Below are positions 1 to 5,204 of a stretch of 12,227 bases of DNA, piece by piece. The notes below the pieces were generated by a model, which ran no database searches, was not told where the DNA came from, and worked only from the letters and a program-made list of their open reading frames with translations. Source of the stretch: an uncultured Kineosporia sp. (lineage in GTDB: Bacteria > Actinomycetota > Actinomycetes > Actinomycetales > Kineosporiaceae); contig CALMAR010000374.1 of assembly GCA_937859855.1 (NCBI GenBank), positions 1 through 12,227 of the forward strand, given 5' to 3'. Position 1 is the first letter of the stretch. The number at the start of each line of letters is the position of its first letter. A program made the translations under genes and the position numbers.

Positions 1-192
1 GGCCCGGGGCAGGTTGATCGCCCGGACGCCGTCCGGGGCCCCCCGCCCGTAGGCCGAGAACGGAGCCGCATAGGTGAGGCTGGCGCCGGTCACCATCAGT
101 GCGGACAGTTCACGGAACCGGATCCGGGCATCGTCTGGATCATGCACCACCGTGATCACCAGAATACGCAGGCCAGAAGCCGCGGCGTCCAT
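1..192 (-). CDS. Glycosyltransferase, N-terminal fragment (GT4-like), cut by left window edge
   Basis: Only the first 64 codons are inside the window. The translation begins MDAAASGLRILVITVVHDPD, then has DARIRFRELSALM and YAAPFSAYG. A hydrophobic beta strand followed by the H-x-P-x-DARI pattern, then a helix and a second strand ending in AAPF, is the usual start of actinobacterial GT-B glycosyltransferases with a GT4 fold. It lies 70 nt downstream of the exporter ATPase on the same strand, so it probably transfers a sugar during assembly of the polymer exported by that transporter; donor and acceptor cannot be told. The start is uncertain. The ATG at 190-192 has no clear ribosome binding site, while an in-frame TTG at 223-225 is preceded by AGGA with 5-nt spacing and would add 11 residues. 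The reading frame is open upstream of both. Confidence 0.72.
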   Translation of the reverse strand, partial: MDAAASGLRILVITVVHDPDDARIRFRELSALMVTGASLTYAAPFSAYGRGAPDGVRAINLPRA

Positions 193-210
193 GCCGCGGG
201 CCGGGGCGGT

Positions 211-253
211 GCTGTCCTGAGTCAACGCTGTCCTGAGCAAACTGTGAGTCAAC
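211..253. repeat. Short interleaved direct repeats in the leader of the left-edge glycosyltransferase
   Basis: GCTGTCCTGAG occurs at 211-221 and again at 227-237 (16-bp period), and TGAGTCAAC occurs at 218-226 and 245-253. They fill most of the 70-bp gap between the exporter ATPase stop and the glycosyltransferase ATG. Read on the minus strand each copy of the first repeat contains CTCAGGACAG, which offers two weak Shine-Dalgarno-like AGGA motifs. The repeats may result from a small local duplication that supplied an extra ribosome-binding site, or may have no function. Confidence 0.5.
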
Positions 254-262
254 CTGATCCAT

Positions 263-1105
263 TCACCCGGTGGATTCCGAGTACGCCTCGATGACCTCCT
301 CGGTGTCACCATCCATCCGGAGCAGACCCTTGTCGATCCAGATTGCCCGATTACAGGTCTTCTGAATCGCCGGCAGGCCGTGGCTGACCAGGAACACGGT
401 TCCGGCCTGGGTCCGCAGTTCGCGGATCCGGGCCTCGCTGCGCTTCTGGAACGCCTTGTCTCCGACGGACAGTGCTTCATCGACCAGTAGCACTGAATGG
501 TTGACCGATGCGGCGATGGCGAATCGCAGCCGGGCCGACATCCCGCTGGAGTAGGTCCGCATCGGCAGTTCCAGGAACTGCGGCTCGATTCCGGCGAAGT
601 CGACGATGCCCTGATACTTGGCCCTGATCTCTTCCATGGTCATGCCCAGCGCCAGCCCGCCCAGGATCACGTTCCGCTCACCGGAGAGTTCGTTCATGAT
701 CGCCGCATTCACGCCCAGCAGGGTGGGGTTGCTCTCGGAGTAGACCGCGCCGCCGCTGGGCGGAGCCAGGCCGGCGATCGCCTTGAGCAGGGTGGACTTG
801 CCCGAGCCGTTGGCACCGACCACGCCGATGGCGTCACCCTCGTAGGCGGTGAAACTGACCCCGCGCAGCGCGTGCACCGCCCGGGCCCGCCGCATCGACG
901 GCGACCGCTTCAGCAGCCGCTTCTCCTTGTCCCGGTCGCTGGCCGACTTGCCGGTGGCGAACACCTTGTTGGTTATGTGCCGGTTGCCCACCACCCCCGG
1001 GGGCCGGGCATTCGCCCGGCGCTCCGGTTTGTCACCCAGGTCCATCTGTTCCTCGGCCAGCGGATTCTCCTGCAGGCTGGCGGCCGCACCGGTGCCCTCA
1101 CTCAC
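263..1105 (-). CDS. ABC transporter ATP-binding subunit of a polysaccharide exporter (Wzt/TagH/RfbE type)
   Basis: This is the nucleotide-binding subunit that powers export of a lipid-linked glycopolymer across the cytoplasmic membrane; it would act as a dimer with the permease encoded just upstream. The 280-residue protein has Walker A GANGSGKST at 97-105, the signature SSGM at 186-189, Walker B VLLVDE at 205-210, the D-loop near SVGD and the H-loop SH at 241-242. The usual Q-loop glutamine is replaced by the N-E-L-S-G-E-R-N segment (138-145), as is typical of the polysaccharide/teichoic-acid exporter branch. About 30 charged residues precede the first strand, and there is no C-terminal carbohydrate-binding domain, unlike E. 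coli O9a Wzt. The start is GTG at 1103-1105, overlapping the permease stop by 8 nt, which suggests translational coupling. The substrate is inferred only from context. Confidence 0.93.
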   Translation of the reverse strand: MSEGTGAAASLQENPLAEEQMDLGDKPERRANARPPGVVGNRHITNKVFATGKSASDRDKEKRLLKRSPSMRRARAVHALRGVSFTAYEGDAIGVVGANGSGKSTLLKAIAGLAPPSGGAVYSESNPTLLGVNAAIMNELSGERNVILGGLALGMTMEEIRAKYQGIVDFAGIEPQFLELPMRTYSSGMSARLRFAIAASVNHSVLLVDEALSVGDKAFQKRSEARIRELRTQAGTVFLVSHGLPAIQKTCNRAIWIDKGLLRMDGDTEEVIEAYSESTG

Positions 1106-1991
1106 GGCCGTACAGCCCTTCAGCCCGCCAGAAGAAGATGAATCCCAGCACGAAGAACACCACGCCGTAGATCAACCCGAGTTCCCAGGTGTGAGCATCC
1201 GCGCCAACGCCTGGCTCCCCCCGGTCCCGGGTCAGCAGGCAGTCCCGGACCAGGGCGAGGTACACGTTCAGCGGGTTCAGCCTGAGCAGCGTAGCCAGCT
1301 CGGGCCGTCCGGCGAACCGGTGGCTAACGGCGAAGAAGATGCCGCTGACGTAGAAGATCAGCCGGGTGATGAACGGGATCAACTGAGCGATGTCACGGAC
1401 GTGAATGGTCAGCCGGGCCGCGAAGAATGCCACCCCGGCGCAGAACAGCGTCATCATCGCGAACACCGGCACGACCAGCAGCCAGCGCCAGGTCGGCGAC
1501 TCTCCGGCCAGCAGCACGATCACACACATCACGAACACCTGCGCGCACAGCTCCAGCAGCTTCTGCAGCACGGTCGCGATCGGCAGCACAGCCCGGGGAA
1601 AGTGCAGGGTCCGGACCAGCCCGCGATGGCCGACGATCGAACGGGCGCCTTCGGAGAAGCAGCCGGAGAAGAAGGCGAAGCTGAACACCCCGCAGACCAG
1701 GAACGGGAGGAAGTGCGGGGGACGGCTGCTGCTGACCAGCAGGATGCCGAAGACGAAGCCGTAGACCGCCACGTTGATCAGGGGGGTCAGCACCACCCAG
1801 GCCAGGCCCAGGCGGTCCTGCTCGTTCTGGGAGCGCACCCGCGAGCGGGCCAGTTCGAAGGCGAAGTGCCGCCGGAACCACAGCTCCTTCAGGTACGCCA
1901 TCAGTGGCGGGCGGCCGCCCAGTTGCTTCAGCCCGTTGCCGGCGGCGTAGGCGGCCAGATCCTGCCGCGGGGCCGGCATGGTCACGGTCAT
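1098..1991 (-). CDS. ABC-2 type polysaccharide export permease (Wzm/TagG/RfbD-like)
   Basis: This is the membrane subunit that forms the channel for the lipid-linked glycan. The 297-residue protein has a cytoplasmic amphipathic N-terminus, then the family landmark R-x-R-x-Q with LGLAWVVLTP at about 51-70, where the first membrane helix starts. Further hydrophobic segments lie at about 94-112, 138-162, 168-193, 200-222 and 271-289, giving the six-helix ABC-2 layout. The end EGLYGRE with an aromatic residue close to the C-terminus resembles the family ending. The ATG at 1989-1991 overlaps the stop of the upstream dehydrogenase as ATGA (4 nt), which supports this start over the Met at codon 5. 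The ATPase gene follows with an 8-nt overlap, so the pair is a typical Wzm-Wzt-like exporter. Length fits the family (about 260-300 residues). Confidence 0.93.
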   Translation of the reverse strand: MTVTMPAPRQDLAAYAAGNGLKQLGGRPPLMAYLKELWFRRHFAFELARSRVRSQNEQDRLGLAWVVLTPLINVAVYGFVFGILLVSSSRPPHFLPFLVCGVFSFAFFSGCFSEGARSIVGHRGLVRTLHFPRAVLPIATVLQKLLELCAQVFVMCVIVLLAGESPTWRWLLVVPVFAMMTLFCAGVAFFAARLTIHVRDIAQLIPFITRLIFYVSGIFFAVSHRFAGRPELATLLRLNPLNVYLALVRDCLLTRDRGEPGVGADAHTWELGLIYGVVFFVLGFIFFWRAEGLYGRE

Positions 1992-3250
1992 AACCGCTCC
2001 ACCGTGGAGCTGCTGGTCATCACGCCCCGGGTGTCCAGCACCAGCGGGGCCAGACGAGCCACGACGTCCAGGTCATAGCCCCGGTGATGCTGCAGCACCA
2101 CGGTGATGTCGGACTTGGTCAAGGCCTCCTCCAGGTCGGGCACGCTGCGCAGGTCCAGGCCACTGGAGCTCCAGTCGGCCACGTACGGGTCATGAAAACG
2201 AACCTCGGCACCGTGGCCGGCCAACTTGTGCGCGATCGGCACCGCCGGTGACTCGCGCTGATCGGAGATGTCGGCCTTGTAAGTCACGCCGAGCAGCAGG
2301 ATGGTCGACCCGCGCAGCGGCTTGGCCACGTCGTTCAGCGCGTCCTGGATCCGCCGCACCACATAGCTGGGCATCTCGTGGTTGATCTCCTGGGCCAGTT
2401 CCACGAACCGGAACGGATAACCCAGCGCGGCCCGGACCCGATAGGAGAGATAGTTCGGATCGATCGGGATGCAGTGCCCCCCAACCCCGGGGCCGGGATA
2501 GAAGGCCTGGAATCCGAACGGTTTGGTGCTGGCGCAGCGGATCACATCCCACAGGTCGATGCCCAGTTCGTGGCAGAACCGGGCCATCTCGTTCACCAGG
2601 GCGATGTTGACGTGCCGGTAGGTGTTCTCCAGCAGCTTGGCCATCTCGGCTTCCCGGCTGCTCGCGGCGATCACCACGTCGTCCACGATCCGGCGGTAGA
2701 ACTGCGCGGCCCGCTGGCTGCACCCGGGGGTGACGCCGCCGACCACCTTGGGCGTGTTGCGGAACCCGAACCTCGGGTTGCCCGGGTCGATCCGCTCGGG
2801 GGAGAAGGCCAGCCACAGGCTCTCGCCGATCCGCAGCCCGGTCGCCTCCAGCCGGGGCCGCAGCAGTTCGTCGGTGGTACCCGGATAGGTGGTGGACTCC
2901 AGCACCACCAGAGTGCCCGGGCTGACGTTGGCGGCGATCGCATCGGTCGCGGCCAGCACCGCGCCCAGGTCCGGGCCGCCATCCTCAGCCAGTGGCGTCG
3001 GCACACAGATCACCACCGTGCCGGCCCGGCCGATGATCGACGGATCGCTGGAGGCGACGAAACCCTGCTGGAGCATGGTTGCGACCTCATCGTCGGACAG
3101 GTCATCCACGTGGGAGTGCCCAGCCGTCAGGGCGCGGACCACCCCGGCATCGAGGTCCAGGCCAGCCGTGCGCAGGCCGCTGCGGCAGGCCTCCTGGGCC
3201 AGGGGCAACCCGACGTAGCCCAGTCCGACAACGACGAGGTCCAGAGACAT
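1988..3250 (-). CDS. Nucleotide-sugar 6-dehydrogenase (UDP-GlcNAc/UDP-ManNAc dehydrogenase, WbpA/WecC family)
   Basis: Cytoplasmic NAD-dependent enzyme that oxidises C6 of a UDP-hexosamine twice, giving a UDP-uronic acid. The 420-residue protein has the Rossmann motif GLGYVGLPLA (9-18), ESTTYPGTT (118-126), ERIDPGN (152-158), NTPKVVGG (165-172), the lysine of AEMAKLLENT (K205), the catalytic cysteine in GPGVGGHCIPIDP (C260), and the C-terminal UDP-binding domain with VTYKADISD and RESP (about 322-335). ESTTYPGTT, PERxDPGNP and KPFGFxxxYPGPG look more like WbpA (UDP-GlcNAc dehydrogenase) than E. coli WecC, but the substrate is not settled. The start MSLDL is chosen because the Rossmann strand begins there and AGGAGG lies 10 nt upstream; the longer open frame to 3679 encodes low-quality sequence. 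Its natural partner is the 2-epimerase in the opposite arm. It overlaps the permease gene by 4 nt. Confidence 0.92.
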   Translation of the reverse strand: MSLDLVVVGLGYVGLPLAQEACRSGLRTAGLDLDAGVVRALTAGHSHVDDLSDDEVATMLQQGFVASSDPSIIGRAGTVVICVPTPLAEDGGPDLGAVLAATDAIAANVSPGTLVVLESTTYPGTTDELLRPRLEATGLRIGESLWLAFSPERIDPGNPRFGFRNTPKVVGGVTPGCSQRAAQFYRRIVDDVVIAASSREAEMAKLLENTYRHVNIALVNEMARFCHELGIDLWDVIRCASTKPFGFQAFYPGPGVGGHCIPIDPNYLSYRVRAALGYPFRFVELAQEINHEMPSYVVRRIQDALNDVAKPLRGSTILLLGVTYKADISDQRESPAVPIAHKLAGHGAEVRFHDPYVADWSSSGLDLRSVPDLEEALTKSDITVVLQHHRGYDLDVVARLAPLVLDTRGVMTSSSTVERL

Positions 3251-3260
3251 GAGCGCGTCT

Positions 3261-3266
3261 CCTCCT
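3261..3266 (-). promoter_or_regulatory. Ribosome binding site of the dehydrogenase gene
   Basis: AGGAGG on the minus strand, 10 nt before the ATG at 3248-3250. It is a near-perfect Shine-Dalgarno match and fixes the start at 3250 rather than in the open frame that continues to 3679. Confidence 0.85.
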
Positions 3267-3365
3267 GAATCGACTGTGTGCCTGTGCGGGTGCAGCTGTG
3301 TCTCAGCCGAAGCATCGGTCCCGGCTTGCGTCAGGAATTGTGTCACGGTGCTGCCACCCGGAATC

Positions 3366-3405
3366 GCGTCACAGCCACGTTCACAGCTACGTTCACAGCT
3401 ACCTG
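3366..3405. repeat. 12-bp tandem direct repeat, candidate regulator-binding array upstream of the dehydrogenase
   Basis: CGTTCACAGCTA is present twice without mismatch at 3378-3389 and 3390-3401. A preceding unit at 3366-3377 (GCGTCACAGCCA) matches 8 of 12, or 11 of 12 when the phase is shifted to start at 3370. A GTTCA / TGAAC inverted pair (3391-3395 and 3404-3408) closes the array. It lies in the 184-bp gap between the MurG-like glycosyltransferase and the dehydrogenase, about 115-155 bp upstream of the dehydrogenase start, a plausible place for an activator or response-regulator array. The GTTCAC core recalls the direct-repeat boxes of actinobacterial PhoP, but those repeat every 11 bp rather than 12, so no regulator is assigned. 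Confidence 0.6.
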
Positions 3406-3422
3406 AACTATCACCGCCACCC

Positions 3423-3440
3423 CGGTAACCGTCCTTACCG
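3423..3440 (-). other. Small hairpin across the stop codon of the MurG-like glycosyltransferase
   Basis: CGGTAA at 3423-3428 and TTACCG at 3435-3440 are perfect 6-bp inverted arms with a 6-nt loop; the stop TAA (3435-3437) lies in one arm. It is followed on the minus strand by a G-rich stretch and no U-run, so it is not a classical intrinsic terminator. It could slow RNA decay or partially terminate transcription before the dehydrogenase gene. Confidence 0.35.
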
Positions 3441-4949
3441 CCATCCGAGGTCGGCCCAGTGCGCCGCTCGTCCGGCCACTTCGCCGCCGGACAGCGCCCG
3501 CGGCAGCGGACGCGGGGACCCCAGCCGGTAATAACGCGTGGCGATCTGCGCGCGTGCCGCCACGTAGTCGTCGCTGGCGCTGTCCAGCAGATGTTCGGTG
3601 TATCGCCCGTCGAACATCCCCGGTACCAGGGCATCTGTGACCAGCAGGTCGCCGGAATCGGCTGGGGGGAGCCCGGCACCGGGCTGGTCGCCGGACGCCG
3701 CCACCGGTGCCAGCCGGGTGTGCAGGACTCCGGGACGGCGGACGTCGGCCAGCCGCGGTTTGCCGATCAGGTTCAGCAGCGGCGCCGGCAGGACCCGTGA
3801 TGCCTGGCGCCGGAACACCCGCTGGGTGTGCAGGGCGGCCGCGCTCACCTGTTCCGCAGCAGCCGCAGGACCGGACGCTGTCAGCGAGATCACGTATCGG
3901 GCCGCCTGAGTGGCGCCCGTGGTCGGGGGTAATTCCGAGCACGCCATCACCAGCCGGTCGCGAACCCGCACATCCAGCAACCGGTCCAGTGCGCCGCTGA
4001 ACTCGGCGGGCCGATCTGGGTCAGCCGACAGGGCCAGCCCGATGCTGGCCAGTACCCGGGCCCGGGTCCGCTGGTCGTCCAGGGTCGCCGCCGGGTTCGG
4101 CACCAGCAGGGTCGGGGTCAGTGAGTAGAGCAGTTCGTGGGTGGCGTTGTACCCGCTGGCCGACACCGCGGCGTCGAACGCCTTCAGATAGGTGACCAGG
4201 GGGAACACTGAAATCACGCTCGGGCCATACGGGTTGTCCGGGCCAGCGCCACCCAGCGGAGCCGAGGTGACCACGATCTGCCAGCCTGCTTCACGGAACC
4301 GGGTCACAGTGGAGCGGTAAGCCGTGTGCAGGTCGTTACGCCGGTTCGAACCCAGCGTGATCAGCAGGATCCTCCGGTCCTGATCCAGGCCGAGCGCTTC
4401 CCGGGCCTGCTGCCGGTTCAGCTGCTCGACGTTGCCGACCAAGGTCACCGGGGCCACCCGGCGGGCGTCGTCCAGATCCGCCGTCCGGCCGATGTCCCCG
4501 TCCGAGGCCAGGTCGCCCGGCTCGAGCACGGCCGAGAACAGCTTGCGGTAACGCAGTCCCCGCCGTCCCGCGCCGGCCCGCCACATCCCACGCCGGCTCC
4601 AGACGAACGGCACCTCCGGGTTGCGCCGGATCGCTCGCAGCACGCCGTCGTAGGGGTACACCCCGTCGAACACGAAGGCGCTGGCTGAGGTCTCCTTCAG
4701 CAGGGCGGTGATCCGGTCGCTCACGTAGGCGTCCCAGGTCACCCGGGAGACCTGGCCACGGGTGGGGCCGGGACACCATTCGGCCCGCATGTCGAAGGCG
4801 CCGGTCACCGGCACCGCTGTACTCATCGAGAACAGCACCGGGTTCATTCCGCCCAACGAGGCCAGGGCCAGGGCCAGCTGCCGGGACAGGTGGCCCATGC
4901 CGTTGCCGTTGGTGGTCGCCAGCACCACCGTGGGTGGTCCCGAGCGCAT
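3435..4949 (-). CDS. MurG-like (GT28 fold) glycosyltransferase with long C-terminal extension
   Basis: A probable cytoplasmic, membrane-associated glycosyltransferase of the GT-B fold. The 504-residue protein starts TVVLATTNGNGMGHLSRQLA (7-26), the glycine-rich N-G-x-G-x-GH loop of MurG and related enzymes. The C-terminal half has LLITLGSN (195-202) and S-x-S-GYNATHELL (263-274) followed by TPTLLVPNP, the donor-binding signature of the same group. These domains end near residue 355. The remaining 150 residues (about 356-504) are Ala/Arg/Pro-rich, with an acidic-aromatic segment around 445-475 (MFDGRYTEHLL, then DDYVAARAQIATRYYRL), and I do not recognise them. The start ATG (4947-4949) has GAGG 5 nt upstream and sits directly before the first strand. 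The gene faces a divergent operon across 255 bp and is followed by the dehydrogenase after 184 bp. Donor and acceptor are unknown. Confidence 0.83.
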   Translation of the reverse strand: MRSGPPTVVLATTNGNGMGHLSRQLALALASLGGMNPVLFSMSTAVPVTGAFDMRAEWCPGPTRGQVSRVTWDAYVSDRITALLKETSASAFVFDGVYPYDGVLRAIRRNPEVPFVWSRRGMWRAGAGRRGLRYRKLFSAVLEPGDLASDGDIGRTADLDDARRVAPVTLVGNVEQLNRQQAREALGLDQDRRILLITLGSNRRNDLHTAYRSTVTRFREAGWQIVVTSAPLGGAGPDNPYGPSVISVFPLVTYLKAFDAAVSASGYNATHELLYSLTPTLLVPNPAATLDDQRTRARVLASIGLALSADPDRPAEFSGALDRLLDVRVRDRLVMACSELPPTTGATQAARYVISLTASGPAAAAEQVSAAALHTQRVFRRQASRVLPAPLLNLIGKPRLADVRRPGVLHTRLAPVAASGDQPGAGLPPADSGDLLVTDALVPGMFDGRYTEHLLDSASDDYVAARAQIATRYYRLGSPRPLPRALSGGEVAGRAAHWADLGWR

Positions 4950-4954
4950 GGTCA

Positions 4955-4958
4955 CCTC
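4955..4958 (-). promoter_or_regulatory. Ribosome binding site of the MurG-like glycosyltransferase
   Basis: GAGG (within ACGAGGTGAC) on the minus strand ends 5 nt before the ATG at 4947-4949. The open frame continues far upstream without a better start, so this site and the position of the first beta strand decide the start. Confidence 0.7.
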
Positions 4959-4959
4959 G

Positions 4960-4967
4960 TCATCCTC
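4960..4967. repeat. Third copy of the TCATCCTC half-site, next to the minus-strand start
   Basis: TCATCCTC here is identical to the left arm of the inverted repeat at 5102-5133; with one more base, GTCATCCTC is shared. It begins 11 bp upstream of the minus-strand glycosyltransferase ATG and abuts its Shine-Dalgarno site. It may be a regulator half-site placed to control the minus-strand arm. Confidence 0.4.
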
Positions 4968-5101
4968 ACCGTGGCTGCGAGCACGGACCCGCCGGGCGCG
5001 GCGGCGCGGCGCCCAACATACGGCAGACTGGAGCACCGGCTGGCGGCGGACCACTGGCGCCGGCTCGTGGATCGGTCCGGCGGGTGAGCCAGCGGGTCTG
5101 G

Positions 5102-5133
5102 TCATCCTCTGGCCCGGGTAGGCCCGAGGATGA
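5102..5133. promoter_or_regulatory. Inverted repeat in the divergent intergenic region, candidate operator or leader hairpin
   Basis: TCATCCTC (5102-5109) is the exact reverse complement of GAGGATGA (5126-5133). Inside it, after one T/C mismatch, GGCC at 5111-5114 pairs with GGCC at 5121-5124 around the 6-nt loop CGGGTA. The result is a stem of 8 plus 4 bp in the only gap between the two divergent operons, about 70 bp before the ATG of the plus-strand operon. No T-run follows, and a terminator is not expected between divergent genes. An operator for a dimeric regulator or a structured 5' leader fits better. Confidence 0.5.
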
Positions 5134-5187
5134 GCCGGATACGCCGTCGGCCGCCGCCATGGCCAGACGCCAGTGAGACATGGGCCG

Positions 5188-5194
5188 AAGGAGG
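5188..5194 (+). promoter_or_regulatory. Ribosome binding site of the first plus-strand glycosyltransferase
   Basis: AAGGAGG, 10 nt before the ATG at 5205. It decides the start over an in-frame ATG at 5130, which has no good ribosome binding site and falls inside the inverted repeat. Confidence 0.85.
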
Positions 5195-5204
5195 AGCCAG
5201 GGGT

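Noticed and set aside
849..2078. Plus-strand open frame of 409 codons across the exporter genes
   Set aside because: It is antisense to the ATPase and permease, has low-complexity Gln/His/Glu composition and no motif; the minus-strand genes are clearly real.
3334..3346. CACAAT (minus strand) as a -10 box of the dehydrogenase promoter
   Set aside because: Four of six matches only and no acceptable -35 at 16-18 bp; not enough to annotate a promoter.
3366..3405. PhoP (PHO box) assignment for the tandem repeat
   Set aside because: The GTTCAC core fits but the period is 12 bp instead of 11 and the rest of the box differs; left as an unassigned array.
3251..3679. N-terminal extension of the dehydrogenase by up to 143 residues
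   Set aside because: The extension is low-complexity, covers the tandem repeats and runs into the upstream gene, while AGGAGG sits at the right distance before the ATG at 3250.
5130..5204. Longer start for the first plus-strand glycosyltransferase at the ATG at 5130
   Set aside because: No ribosome binding site, and the codon lies inside the inverted repeat; AAGGAGG precedes the ATG at 5205 at 10 nt.
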